Under the pieces are notes generated by a model. That model was not told the DNA's origin, did not search any database, and worked only from the letters and a program-made list of their open reading frames with translations. Both the position numbers and the translations under genes were made by a program. Positions 6,738 through 15,195 of a stretch of 64,000 nt of DNA are shown here, piece by piece. Origin of the DNA: Arthrobacter sp. N199823 (lineage in GTDB: Bacteria; Actinomycetota; Actinomycetes; Actinomycetales; Micrococcaceae); contig NZ_PJIN01000006.1 in the NCBI RefSeq assembly GCF_002929705.1, positions 1 through 64,000 on the forward strand. Direction: 5' to 3'. Positions within the stretch are counted from its first letter, which is position 1. Every line of letters begins with the position of its first letter.

Positions 6738-9233
6738 ATGCAAGCATCCACACGCGCCTTCATCAAGCGCGGAGGTGCGGCCTGCGCCGCAGCTGCCGTC
6801 CTGCTGGGCGGCAGCTTCACTGTCGCCACGGCAGCGCCTTCATCCGATCCGACGATTGCTCCGACCGTTGCCTCCGTCACTGCAGAGGCCACCAGTTCAG
6901 CCGCTCCCACGAGCGCACCTTCCGCAACTTCCTCCACCCCCTCCAGCGCAGCACCGCTGCCCGACGGCCTTGCCGAGGCAATAGACCGCGATTTGAACTT
7001 GAGCGTTGAGGAATTCAACGCCCAGGGTGAACTTGCCGCTACCGCCGCAGAGGTGCAGACCGCTATTACCAAGGCCGACCCTAAGGCGCTGGTCTCGGTT
7101 GCTGGGGACACCATCAAGGTCAAGGCTTCCCCCGCCGTCGCTGCAGCAGCCAAGGCTGCCGCCGGCAGTGCCAAGGTGGCTGTCACCACCGCTCCAGCAG
7201 CTTCCCCCTCCACCAAGGTGGTCGCAGCAAATGTTGACACCTTGTTCGCTGACTATGTCTCCACATTCGGCACGGCAAAGCTGCAGTCGATCATGGTCAA
7301 CAGCAACGGTGAGGTTGTCATCCGCACCGGCGAAGCTGCCAAAGGCGGCCCGGCAAACGGCGGCACAGCAATGAAGTCCCGTACTTTCTCGGCAGCTGCA
7401 GCCCCTTCGATCAGCGATTTCACTGCCAAGTACAACAATGTGAAGATCGAGGCCGCATCAGGCCCCGCCGCCGCGTACGCTACCGACGTGACAAACGGTC
7501 AGGGCTACGCTCTGCTCTCAGGCGAGGCTACTTCCGCCTGCTCCATCGGCTGGAACGGCTTCAACGCCACCGGCGATCCGGCCATCGTCACCGCCGGCCA
7601 CTGCGCTGACGACGGCAAGGCAACCCTCACCAAGCTTACCGACCCCACCAAGGACCCCGCAGTGGGCGGCCCCGGTTTCATACCGCTCAATGGTGAACTT
7701 CTGGGCGACTTCGGAGACTCACAGTTCGGGGGGCCCGGAAACGCTGCCAATGTTGTCGGCACAGATGTAGCCGTCATTGACAATCTCACCCCGGGTCTGA
7801 ACCAGCTGGCCAAAGTCACTGACTGGTCCACCCCGGAGAACCCCAAGGCCTCGGGCCCCACGGTCACCGGAGTTGCCGATGCCATCGTGGGCACCCCCAT
7901 CTGCAAATCTGGCCGCACAACCGGCTGGTCCTGCGGCACCGTCGACGCAATCGGCTACTTCATGGTCGAGGGAACTAATTTCGCCACGGACCCCACTGAC
8001 CTCCGTGCTGTGCAAGGCTTTTCTTCGCCAGACCTAGTAGCCGACCGCGGCGACTCCGGAGGATCGATCATTGCAGGCGAGCGGGCAGTGGGCATGATCA
8101 GCGCTGGTACTCCGGGCGTCGTTTCATTCGGTGTCAGCCTCACAGACGCTTTGAAGCACACCGACGGGTACACCGTGAAGATCTTCCTGGAAGCCCCCAA
8201 GGTCACCACCACTGCACCGCTCTACCGTGAAGGCGCCGTCACCGGCACCGTTGCCGGTGCACCTGCTGGCACCACGGTCACCGTCGTCATTGACGGCGTG
8301 ACCACCGAAGCCGTGACCACCGAAGCCCCCGTTGGCGCCGACGGCAAGTGGAGTACCAAGGCCCCGAATGAGTTCGGCACCTTCTCCGTCACCGCGACGA
8401 CCAAGAACGGCTTTAGCACCTCGGAAACCACAAAAGCCTCCATTGAGGTCATCAAGGAGACGCTGGCCGCCCCGGCCATCACCACCCCTGCCAACAACTC
8501 CACCGTTGGCGCCCCCGTCACCACCATCTCCGGTACCGGCAAGGCCGGTGCCACCGTTGAATTGACCGGCGGCGTCACCGGCACCGCAGTTGTTGGCGCC
8601 GACGGCAAGTGGTCCTTCGCTATCGAACCGGGCTTGGAAGTTGGCCCGTACACGGTCACTGCCAAGCAGACGTTGATCGACTGGAACGCTTCCACCAACA
8701 CCACCAGCAAGTTCACAGTTGTTCCAGCTGCCCCGGCCATCAAAACGCCGAGCAACGGCCAGGAATTCGCCTTCGATCAGGGCCCTGCTGCAATCTCAGG
8801 TACCAACATTGAAGGCGCAACACTCTCGGTCACCCTGAACGGCAAGGCCCAGACAGTCACTGTTGTTGACGGTACTTGGAGCGTGGCTCTGGATGCCAAG
8901 CTGGCTAGCGGTAAGTACACCGTCACAGCGGTACAGACTGTTGACGGCGTAGATTCACTGACCACCACCTCAGCGTTCACCGTTCTGGCTGAACCCAAGC
9001 CGGAACCGACCACTCCCCCGGTAACGCAGGAGCCCACCACAGCTCCCACGGTTGCACCCACCACCGAGCCCACCACGGCTCCGACGGTAGCTCCCACCAA
9101 AGCGCCGACCGATAACAACCTGGCCAACACCGGCGCATCCAGCTCGCTGCTGGTGCTCGGTGGAGCCGGTGGATTGCTGCTCCTGGCTGGAGCGGTATTT
9201 TTGCTAATCCGCCGCCGCAACACCACTGTCTAG
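6738..9233 (+). CDS. secreted S1-type serine protease with Ig-like repeats and LANTG anchor
   Basis: An 831-residue cell-surface protein. A Sec signal peptide (about 1-35) is followed by a Ser/Thr/Ala/Pro-rich stretch and a pro-like region. The protease domain shows a trypsin-fold triad: His288 in TAGHCADD, Asp343 in TDVAVI and Ser440 in RGDSGGS. Two or three Ig-like beta domains follow (about 495-755, repeating SGTGKAGATV-like units), then a Pro/Thr-rich wall spacer. LANTG (795-799), a membrane helix and the tail RRRNTTV end the protein. LAXTG is the signal known for class E sortases. The ATG follows AGGGGGA. The protease may process peptides at the wall; the substrate is unknown. Confidence 0.88.
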   Translation: MQASTRAFIKRGGAACAAAAVLLGGSFTVATAAPSSDPTIAPTVASVTAEATSSAAPTSAPSATSSTPSSAAPLPDGLAEAIDRDLNLSVEEFNAQGELAATAAEVQTAITKADPKALVSVAGDTIKVKASPAVAAAAKAAAGSAKVAVTTAPAASPSTKVVAANVDTLFADYVSTFGTAKLQSIMVNSNGEVVIRTGEAAKGGPANGGTAMKSRTFSAAAAPSISDFTAKYNNVKIEAASGPAAAYATDVTNGQGYALLSGEATSACSIGWNGFNATGDPAIVTAGHCADDGKATLTKLTDPTKDPAVGGPGFIPLNGELLGDFGDSQFGGPGNAANVVGTDVAVIDNLTPGLNQLAKVTDWSTPENPKASGPTVTGVADAIVGTPICKSGRTTGWSCGTVDAIGYFMVEGTNFATDPTDLRAVQGFSSPDLVADRGDSGGSIIAGERAVGMISAGTPGVVSFGVSLTDALKHTDGYTVKIFLEAPKVTTTAPLYREGAVTGTVAGAPAGTTVTVVIDGVTTEAVTTEAPVGADGKWSTKAPNEFGTFSVTATTKNGFSTSETTKASIEVIKETLAAPAITTPANNSTVGAPVTTISGTGKAGATVELTGGVTGTAVVGADGKWSFAIEPGLEVGPYTVTAKQTLIDWNASTNTTSKFTVVPAAPAIKTPSNGQEFAFDQGPAAISGTNIEGATLSVTLNGKAQTVTVVDGTWSVALDAKLASGKYTVTAVQTVDGVDSLTTTSAFTVLAEPKPEPTTPPVTQEPTTAPTVAPTTEPTTAPTVAPTKAPTDNNLANTGASSSLLVLGGAGGLLLLAGAVFLLIRRRNTTV

Positions 9234-9304
9234 GATCCACCCGGATACTAGATTGTCAATGAAGTACAAATACTGACGGACCCCCGCGGGTGCGAATGTA
9301 AGGC

Positions 9305-9335
9305 GTGGGTCCCGTTCACTTTGGACGGGACCCAC
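9305..9335. terminator. hairpin between exoprotease and lipoprotein genes
   Basis: GTGGGTCCCGT and ACGGGACCCAC form a perfect 11-bp stem with a 9-nt loop. There is no T run, so it may be a weak terminator or an mRNA-stabilising end. Confidence 0.55.
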
Positions 9336-9367
9336 TGCCGTTAAATGGAAGGTAAACGGAAGGCACA

Positions 9368-9907
9368 ATGAACAGCAAGAAGATTTCGGCAATCGTCCTC
9401 ACCGCCACCCTGACAGGAGCCCTCGGCATGAGCGCATGCAAACCCACCCAAGACCCCGAAACACCTGCAGCCAGTCAGAGCGCCAGCCCGTCAGCTAGTA
9501 ACGAGCAGACCAACACCATGTTGGCGCTCAATGATTCACTACGGAGTGAACTCGGAGACGCCTACGCCGACTCCTGGATCGAGGGGAACCAGCTGCACGT
9601 TGCCGTGACCACGGAACCCGCCGCCGCGATCGTGAAGGCTGCCGGGGCGATTTCACACCTCGTCACCTTGGACGCGGCCCAACTTGAAACAGCACTGCAA
9701 GCTGTCATGGCCTGGCGCAGCTCACTGCCCACAGAACAAGGCGCAGCCATCCACAAAGTCATCCCCGACGGACGCACGGGAACCGTCACAGTCTTTGTTG
9801 CCCCCGAGCAACTAGACGCCGTCGCCAAATCCGCAGCCACGGACAAGCCTGCCGGAGACGTACCACTGCTCTTCAAAGAATCCACCGGACTTGCCACCGC
9901 TCTGTAG
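9368..9907 (+). CDS. putative lipoprotein, unknown function
   Basis: A 179-residue protein with an N-terminal signal peptide ending in GMSAC, so Cys24 is a probable lipidation site, although Met at -3 is not ideal. A Pro/Ser-rich linker follows, then a soluble alpha/beta region of about 125 residues with no motif I recognise. GGAAGG precedes the ATG as ribosome-binding site. It lies 134 bp after the exoprotease and 34 bp before the asparaginase gene, which has its own -10 box. It is probably anchored outside the membrane. No function is assigned. Confidence 0.65.
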   Translation: MNSKKISAIVLTATLTGALGMSACKPTQDPETPAASQSASPSASNEQTNTMLALNDSLRSELGDAYADSWIEGNQLHVAVTTEPAAAIVKAAGAISHLVTLDAAQLETALQAVMAWRSSLPTEQGAAIHKVIPDGRTGTVTVFVAPEQLDAVAKSAATDKPAGDVPLLFKESTGLATAL

Positions 9908-9929
9908 CACTCGCCACCGTTCAGCTCGA

Positions 9930-9935
9930 TAAGAT
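9930..9935 (+). promoter_or_regulatory. -10 box of asparaginase gene, leaderless start
   Basis: TAAGAT ends 6 nt before ATG 9942, and no Shine-Dalgarno sequence is present. Confidence 0.55.
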
Positions 9936-9941
9936 GACACC

Positions 9942-10946
9942 ATGATCCATACATTCCGGGCGGACGACGCCGTCGAACTTGCCGTCCTTGAACGCAGCGG
10001 CTTCATAGAATCCCGGCACATAGGTTCGGCCGTTGTCCTGGCCGGCGATGGCTCTGTCGTGACAGCTCTGGGAGACATCAGCTCCCCCATCTACCCGCGC
10101 TCTGCTACCAAACCTTTCCAGGCTCTCGCCTCCATGCAGTCAGGCGTCCCCCTTCGCGGGGCGCAGGTTGCCTTGGCAGCTGGAAGCCACACAGGTTCCT
10201 TGGAGCACATGGATGTTGTCGAAGGGATGCTGAAGGCGGCAGGCCTCAAGGAAGCCAACCTCGGCTGCCCGGCGGATTGGCCCAGCGACCCGGAAGCCCG
10301 TGCTTGGCTGGTCCGATCTGGCCGCGGCAAGTCCAAGCTGGCCATGGCCTGCTCCGGCAAGCATGCGGCTTTTCTGTGGGCTTGCACGGAAAACGGCTGG
10401 GATCTGGACGGCTATTTGGAACTCAACCACCCCATGCAGCGAGCCGTACGAACAACTCTGGAGGAGTTCACCGAAGAATCGGTGCACCACACAGGCACCG
10501 ATGGCTGTGGCGCCCCCGTCATGGCCGTGACTCTCACTGGACTCGCCAGGGCCTTCACCGCATTGGCCAAGGCTCCCTCCGATAAAAACGCCAACGCCCG
10601 GGCCGCCACCATCGCCACCTCCATGCTGGACTACCCGTGGGCAGTAGAAGGTCACGGCCGCCCCAACACAGTGGTCATGGATGAACTCGGCGTCCTGGCA
10701 AAACTGGGCGCTGAAGGTGTTCTTGCCATGGCTGCCCCGACGGGGGCCAGTGTCGCCGTGAAAATCCTTGACGGCAATGGCCGCGCCGCAACTCTCGTGG
10801 GCCTAACGCTGTTGGCGGCAAGTGGCGCCCTCGACATTCCCGCCGTGGCCGAGGTACTCAGCAAGGTGGTTCCTCCCGTTCTCGGAGGCAGCCACCGCGC
10901 CGGCAGCCTACGGCTAGGCCAGGCGGTCAGCGCACTCCTGAACTAG
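9942..10946 (+). CDS. asparaginase, PF06089 (Rhizobium etli) type
   Basis: A 334-residue cytoplasmic enzyme of the Asparaginase_II family, unrelated to the E. coli AnsA/AnsB fold. It should hydrolyse asparagine to aspartate and ammonia. Conserved stretches seen are YPRSATKPFQALA near the N-terminus, AAGSHTG, the ACSGKHAAFLW motif and TDGCGAPV. The C-terminal half ends in a Gly/Ala-rich serine-hydrolase-like core. The length fits the family. The start at ATG 9942 has no ribosome-binding site but lies 6 nt after TAAGAT. A dispersed palindrome starts one base after its stop. Confidence 0.85.
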   Translation: MIHTFRADDAVELAVLERSGFIESRHIGSAVVLAGDGSVVTALGDISSPIYPRSATKPFQALASMQSGVPLRGAQVALAAGSHTGSLEHMDVVEGMLKAAGLKEANLGCPADWPSDPEARAWLVRSGRGKSKLAMACSGKHAAFLWACTENGWDLDGYLELNHPMQRAVRTTLEEFTEESVHHTGTDGCGAPVMAVTLTGLARAFTALAKAPSDKNANARAATIATSMLDYPWAVEGHGRPNTVVMDELGVLAKLGAEGVLAMAAPTGASVAVKILDGNGRAATLVGLTLLAASGALDIPAVAEVLSKVVPPVLGGSHRAGSLRLGQAVSALLN

Positions 10947-10947
10947 T

Positions 10948-11011
10948 CCCCACTTGCCGGCCCGATAAATCGCTGAAGCGATTTCCCGGGAACCTGGCAA
11001 GCGTGGGCCCA
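10948..11011 (+). repeat. dispersed intergenic palindrome, family A, copy 1
   Basis: A 64-bp imperfect palindrome. The outer arms are CCCCACTTGCCGG and CCTGGCAAGCGTGGG, with an inner hairpin AAATCGC-TGAA-GCGATTT. It starts one base after the asparaginase TAG. Related copies are at 11029-11072 and, inverted, at 33929-33993. Confidence 0.9.
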
Positions 11012-11028
11012 AACTTACTCGACCAAAC

Positions 11029-11072
11029 AATCGCTGAAGCGATTTCCCGGGAACCTGGCAAGCGTGGGCCCA
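11029..11072 (+). repeat. dispersed intergenic palindrome, family A, copy 2 (right half)
   Basis: These 44 bp are identical to the right part of copy 1, from AATCGCTGAAGCG to GGGCCCA. The left arm is missing, so this looks like a truncated duplicate 17 bp after copy 1. Confidence 0.9.
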
Positions 11073-11144
11073 CCCAGCCTGCCCAGCCCATCCAAGCCAG
11101 CCATCCGGCGTCGAACATCCCCATCAACAACTGTAGGAGTGCAC

Positions 11145-11498
11145 ATGGTCGCCCGGCGCCGCATCGACATTGCCGAGGGAAGCGCCGCCCTGGCCGCCTG
11201 GCGCGGCGGAGAACGTGGCAGGGCCGTGACAGCCATGGCCGTGCGCTACGCCTTGGAAGAAGTGGCCGCGCGTGCCCCGGGAAACTCCGTGGAAGTGCGC
11301 GTGCCACCCTTCGGCGTCACCCAATGCATCCCCGGACCCAGGCACACCCGCGGCACCCCTCCCAATGTGGTGGAGTGCGACGCCGGGACTTGGCTGGAGC
11401 TGGTGACCGGCACCTTGGACTGGGGCGACGCCGTGGAACGCGGTCTGGTGGCGGCCTCTGGGTTGCGTGCGGACCTCTCCGCCGAACTGCCCCTGTAG
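11145..11498 (+). CDS. sterol-carrier-family (SCP2-like) protein
   Basis: A 117-residue cytoplasmic protein that resembles the short 'sterol carrier family protein' of actinobacteria, often found beside purine genes. It has the pattern [13 protein letters not shown] followed by [11 protein letters not shown]. These proteins share the SCP2 fold and may bind a hydrophobic ligand or act in maleylpyruvate-isomerase-like modules; no activity is known for this form. The start at ATG 11145 follows TAGGAG at a good distance; an in-frame ATG at 11064 lies inside the repeat and is rejected. Confidence 0.72.
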   Translation: MVARRRIDIAEGSAALAAWRGGERGRAVTAMAVRYALEEVAARAPGNSVEVRVPPFGVTQCIPGPRHTRGTPPNVVECDAGTWLELVTGTLDWGDAVERGLVAASGLRADLSAELPL

Positions 11499-11541
11499 CG
11501 AACTTTTCTTACCTTCGCAGGGGACTCCAAGCTGGGCCGGG

Positions 11542-11547
11542 TACCCT
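11542..11547 (+). promoter_or_regulatory. -10 box of the 107-residue membrane protein gene, leaderless start
   Basis: TACCCT ends 6 nt before ATG 11554. A GAAGG just before the ATG is too close to act as a normal ribosome-binding site. Confidence 0.5.
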
Positions 11548-11553
11548 TGAAGG

Positions 11554-11877
11554 ATGACTTCCCAGCCTGAACCCACTGCCGGAGAGCCGCGCAAACTCAA
11601 TGTGCGCCGCGCCCCGAAGTACGTCCCGTTCTTGATCGCCGGCGCCTTGGTCGGCGTTGTGGCAGCAGCCATTTTCACCTCTATGGCCCCGCCCAGCGAA
11701 CAATTTACAACCTCATCCATCTTCGGATTTTTCACTGTTTTGCTACTGGTCCCGGGCGTGATCCTCGGCGCAGCGCTCGCCCTGATTTTGGACAAGCGGA
11801 GTATACGCCGGAGCAAGACCATCGTTGCGCAGCCTCTCCCTGATGAGGGCACCAACCCTGAAGCAGAGATCGCCTAA
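11554..11877 (+). CDS. small two-helix membrane protein, conserved unknown
   Basis: A 107-residue protein with a basic N-terminal 24 residues and two hydrophobic helices, about 25-45 and 60-82. A basic loop KRSIRRSK and an acidic tail end it. The positive charges suggest both ends are in the cytoplasm. I know similar small proteins next to purF in related genomes, but no function. It has its own -10 box and lies 102 bp before purF. Its codon use matches its neighbours. Confidence 0.65.
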   Translation: MTSQPEPTAGEPRKLNVRRAPKYVPFLIAGALVGVVAAAIFTSMAPPSEQFTTSSIFGFFTVLLLVPGVILGAALALILDKRSIRRSKTIVAQPLPDEGTNPEAEIA

Positions 11878-11967
11878 ACGCACCGCCTGCGGTCCAGCTG
11901 CTTCACCACCGAGATCGTATGGATATAACCCACATCACAGCAGGTCGTGGTGTGCGCCATTACATGA

Positions 11968-11973
11968 GATAAT
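11968..11973 (+). promoter_or_regulatory. -10 box of purF, leaderless start
   Basis: GATAAT, near consensus, ends 6 nt before GTG 11980. No good -35 box and no Shine-Dalgarno sequence are visible. Confidence 0.6.
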
Positions 11974-11979
11974 TTTCTC

Positions 11980-13545
11980 GTGGCACGCGGAGACGGAAAA
12001 CTATCCCATGATCTTTTACCCGGCGAAAAGGGACCTCAGGACGCTTGTGGCGTTCTGGGCATCTGGGCACCCGGTGAAGAGGTTGCAAAACTAACCTATT
12101 ACGGACTGTATTCACTACAGCACCGTGGTCAGGAGTCTGCTGGCATCGCAACGAGCGATGGCAAGCGGATCAGTGTGTATAAGGACATGGGACTCGTATC
12201 CCAGGTCTTTGACGAACCCACACTGAACACCCTGACCGGACACATGGCTGTGGGCCATTGTCGCTACTCCACCACAGGTGCGGCCAATTGGGCTAACGCT
12301 CAGCCGACCCTGGGTGCAACTGGCAGCGGCACCGTCGCTCTGGCCCACAACGGCAACCTGACCAACTCTGCTGAACTGCATGAGATGGTCATTGCCCAGT
12401 ATGGCGTTCCCACTGATGGCGAAATGGCCCAGGGAAACACCACCGATACTGCGCTGGTCACCACCTTGCTGCGTGGCAAAGAAGGCAGTTCTCTTGAAGA
12501 GACCGCCATGGAATTGCTGCCCAAGATCCACGGCGCGTTCAGCTTTGTCTTCATGGACGAACACACCCTGTACGCCGCACGTGACCCGCACGGCGTCCGC
12601 CCACTGGTTCTGGGTCGTCTGGAAAGTGGCTGGGTAGTGGCTTCCGAGGACGCCGCCCTGAACACCATCGGCGCCACGTTGATCCGTGAAATCGAACCCG
12701 GCGAATTCATCGCCATCGATGAAGACGGCGTGCGCACCCAGAAATTCGCCCCGGCAACGCCAGCCGGTTGCGTTTTCGAGTACGTTTACTTGGCCCGCCC
12801 CGACGCCACCATTGCTGGCCGTTCAGTGTACGAGTCCCGCGTGGAAATGGGCCGCCAGTTGGCCCGCGAAAGCCACTACGACGCTGACCTGGTCATCCCG
12901 GTTCCGGAATCCGGCACCCCGGCAGCCATTGGCTATGCCGAGCAGTCCGGTATCCCCTTTGCTCACGGCTTCGTGAAGAACGCCTATGTTGGCCGTACCT
13001 TCATTCAACCCAGCGATACCTTGCGCAAGCTGGGCATCAAGCTCAAGCTCAGCGCCCTTGAATCCGTCATTCGCGGCAAGCGCATTGTGGTGGTGGATGA
13101 TTCAATCGTCCGCGGCAACACGCAGCGCGCCGTGGTGCGCATGCTCAAGGAAGCCGGCGCCAAGGAAGTTCACGTCAAGATTTCTTCTCCGCCCGTTCGC
13201 TGGCCGTGCTTCTACGGCATCGATTTTGCCTCCCGTGCGGAACTGATCGCCAACGGTGCTGCCATTGACGAGATCGCCAAATCCATTGGCGCCGATTCGC
13301 TGGAGTACATCTCCGAAGACGGCATGATTGACGCCACGATGCAGCCGCGCGAACGCCTCTGCACAGCATGTTTCACGGGTACCTACCCGATTGAACTTCC
13401 CAGCAGCGACCGTTTGGGCAAAAACTTGCTCGAGCGCACCAAGCCGGGCAATGCCACCCCTTCCACCGGCTGCGATCCGGGTCCTGATTCGGAGCTGGAA
13501 ACTGTCCTGACCGATCAAGACCGCACCGCCGCCACCGGTTCTTAA
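11980..13545 (+). CDS. purF: amidophosphoribosyltransferase
   Basis: PurF makes phosphoribosylamine from PRPP and glutamine, the first committed step of purine synthesis. In the 521-residue protein a 22-residue propeptide precedes the nucleophile Cys23 (QDACGVLG), which is exposed by processing. The N-terminal glutaminase domain has the QHRGQESAGIA motif. The C-terminal domain has the PRPP loop VVVDDSIVRGNT. Later cysteines, including CTACFTG, fit the [4Fe-4S]-type enzymes of Bacillus. GTG 11980 lies 6 nt after GATAAT, a leaderless start. purM follows at 22 bp and is probably co-transcribed. Confidence 0.97.
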   Translation: MARGDGKLSHDLLPGEKGPQDACGVLGIWAPGEEVAKLTYYGLYSLQHRGQESAGIATSDGKRISVYKDMGLVSQVFDEPTLNTLTGHMAVGHCRYSTTGAANWANAQPTLGATGSGTVALAHNGNLTNSAELHEMVIAQYGVPTDGEMAQGNTTDTALVTTLLRGKEGSSLEETAMELLPKIHGAFSFVFMDEHTLYAARDPHGVRPLVLGRLESGWVVASEDAALNTIGATLIREIEPGEFIAIDEDGVRTQKFAPATPAGCVFEYVYLARPDATIAGRSVYESRVEMGRQLARESHYDADLVIPVPESGTPAAIGYAEQSGIPFAHGFVKNAYVGRTFIQPSDTLRKLGIKLKLSALESVIRGKRIVVVDDSIVRGNTQRAVVRMLKEAGAKEVHVKISSPPVRWPCFYGIDFASRAELIANGAAIDEIAKSIGADSLEYISEDGMIDATMQPRERLCTACFTGTYPIELPSSDRLGKNLLERTKPGNATPSTGCDPGPDSELETVLTDQDRTAATGS

Positions 13546-13567
13546 GAACTCGTAAGAAAGAGACGCC

Positions 13568-14716
13568 ATGACCAACGCCTCCCATGAGTCAGCTACCCAG
13601 GGAATTACTTACGCCAGCGCAGGTGTCGACACCGAAGCGGGCGACCTCGCCGTTGAGCTGATGAAGGAAGCCGTCAAGGCCACCCACGGCCCGTCCGTGG
13701 TTGGTGGTTTCGGCGGATTCGCCGGCCTGTATGACGTGTCCAAGCTGCTGACCTTCAAGAAGCCGCTGCTGGCCACCTCGACCGATGGAGTGGGTACCAA
13801 GGTCGCCATCGCGCAGGCCATGGACATCCACGACACCATTGGTTACGACCTCGTCGGCATGGTTGTCGATGACATCGTCGTAGTTGGCGCCGAGCCGCTC
13901 TTCATGACCGACTACATCGCCACCGGCAAGGTTGTCCCGCAGCGCGTGGCCGATATTGTCCGCGGCATCGCCGGGGCCTGCAAGGTTGCCGGAACCGCGC
14001 TGGTGGGTGGCGAGACTGCTGAGCATCCCGGCCTGCTGGCTCCTGACGAGTACGACGTCGCAGGTGCTTGCACGGGTGTCGTCGAGGCTGATTTGCTGCT
14101 GGGTCCGGAACGGGTACGCGCTGGCGATGTCATCATCGGCATGGCCTCCTCGGGCCTGCACTCCAACGGTTACTCCTTGGTTCGCCGCGTCATCAACCAC
14201 GCTGGTTGGTCCCTGGACCGTGAGGTTGCCGACTTCGGCCGTACCTTGGGCGAGGAACTCCTGGAACCCACCCGCGTATACGCCGCAAACTGCCTGGACC
14301 TGACCCGCTACCTCCCTGTCACGCAGGAAAAGGCCGTTCACGGCTTCAGCCACGTCACCGGTGGTGGCCTCGCCGCCAACTTGGCACGCGTTCTGCCGCA
14401 GGGCCTCATCGGCACTGTGGACCGCTCCACCTGGAGCCTGCCGTCCATCTTCAACGTTGTCTCGCAGCTGGGCAATGTGCCGTTGGCCGATCTGGAGCGC
14501 ACCCTGAACCTCGGTGTGGGCATGGTCGCTGTAGTTTCCGCCGATGCTGCCGATGACGCTATTGCCCGCCTGAACTCACGCGGCTTGCCGTCCTGGGTCA
14601 TGGGTACGGTCACGGCCGAAGCATCGGACTCCGATAAGACCGGTTCTGACTACACCCAGGGCGCCAAGGGCGTCAACGGCGGCGCTGTTCGCCTGGTGGG
14701 CAACTACGCGTCCTAG
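13568..14716 (+). CDS. purM: phosphoribosylformylglycinamidine cyclo-ligase
   Basis: AIR synthase closes the imidazole ring with ATP. The 382-residue protein has the N-terminal FGGFAGLYD and the ATP-binding STDGVGTKVAIA. The GGETAEHPG and SSGLHSNGYSLVRR motifs are typical of the PurM/SelD/HypE fold. It starts at ATG 13568, with AGAAAGAGA upstream, 22 bp after purF. A strong hairpin terminator follows the stop by 17 bp, closing the purF-purM unit. Confidence 0.97.
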   Translation: MTNASHESATQGITYASAGVDTEAGDLAVELMKEAVKATHGPSVVGGFGGFAGLYDVSKLLTFKKPLLATSTDGVGTKVAIAQAMDIHDTIGYDLVGMVVDDIVVVGAEPLFMTDYIATGKVVPQRVADIVRGIAGACKVAGTALVGGETAEHPGLLAPDEYDVAGACTGVVEADLLLGPERVRAGDVIIGMASSGLHSNGYSLVRRVINHAGWSLDREVADFGRTLGEELLEPTRVYAANCLDLTRYLPVTQEKAVHGFSHVTGGGLAANLARVLPQGLIGTVDRSTWSLPSIFNVVSQLGNVPLADLERTLNLGVGMVAVVSADAADDAIARLNSRGLPSWVMGTVTAEASDSDKTGSDYTQGAKGVNGGAVRLVGNYAS

Positions 14717-14733
14717 CTTCACACGACGTTTCG

Positions 14734-14803
14734 AAAAGGGACGGCGTTTGCGTAAAAAGAGGGTGCTAGACGACCGTCTTTTTACGTAAACGCCGTCCTT
14801 TTT
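14734..14803 (+). terminator. terminator of purF-purM
   Basis: A long stem pairs 14734-14760 with 14776-14803, with A and T runs on the outside, so it could work in both directions. The stem contains TTTGCGTAAAAAGA and its complement. Confidence 0.85.
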
Positions 14804-14841
14804 GCATCCCCCAGGCCGAGTAGGTTGGGGAGCGATTGGGT

Positions 14842-14864
14842 GGGGCCACGATCGCGAGGGACCC
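14842..14864 (+). repeat. short dispersed word shared with 50062-50084
   Basis: GGGGCCAC-N4-GCGAGGG-ACCC is 20/23 identical to 50062-50084. The flanking DNA also repeats GGGAGCGATTGGG (near 14829 and 14884). This 250-bp gap downstream of purM has no gene. Confidence 0.5.
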
Positions 14865-14967
14865 TGGCCGAGGGACGAGGCTAGGGAGCGATTGGGGAAC
14901 AACAAAATCCCCACACGTCGCTTTCGCGTCGTGCAGGGTTTGTCGAGTTTAGATCTGTCAGACGGTC

Positions 14968-15195
14968 CTAGCCAATTCGGCGGGAGTCCACGTCGTCGTC
15001 CCCAAACTGATCCGCATACTTATCTTCGTACGCCGAATAGTCCGGCTCTGCCGGAATTTCGGTGTGATGGCTCGGGGCTCGCCGAGTGGTTCCACCGAGC
15101 TCTTTCTGCAGAGCTGAATAGTCAGTGCTCGGGGAGTAGTACTTAATGTCCCGAGCCTGCTTGGTTGCCTTCGCCTTTTGACGGCCGCGCCCCAT
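14968..15195 (-). CDS. DUF3073 family protein
   Basis: A 75-residue, highly charged cytoplasmic protein. The N-terminal MGRGRQKAKATKQARDIKYY is the hallmark of DUF3073, a family confined to actinobacteria. An acidic C-terminal half ends YADQFGDDDVDSRRIG. The start at ATG 15195 follows AAGGGGGT. No function is established; the basic N-terminus could bind nucleic acid, which is only inference. It is the only minus-strand gene between purM and clpB. Confidence 0.88.
   Translation of the reverse strand: MGRGRQKAKATKQARDIKYYSPSTDYSALQKELGGTTRRAPSHHTEIPAEPDYSAYEDKYADQFGDDDVDSRRIG

Noticed and set aside
14734-14803. A purine riboswitch downstream of purM
   Set aside because: The structure is a simple hairpin with A/T runs at the 3' end of the operon and lacks the conserved purine aptamer core.
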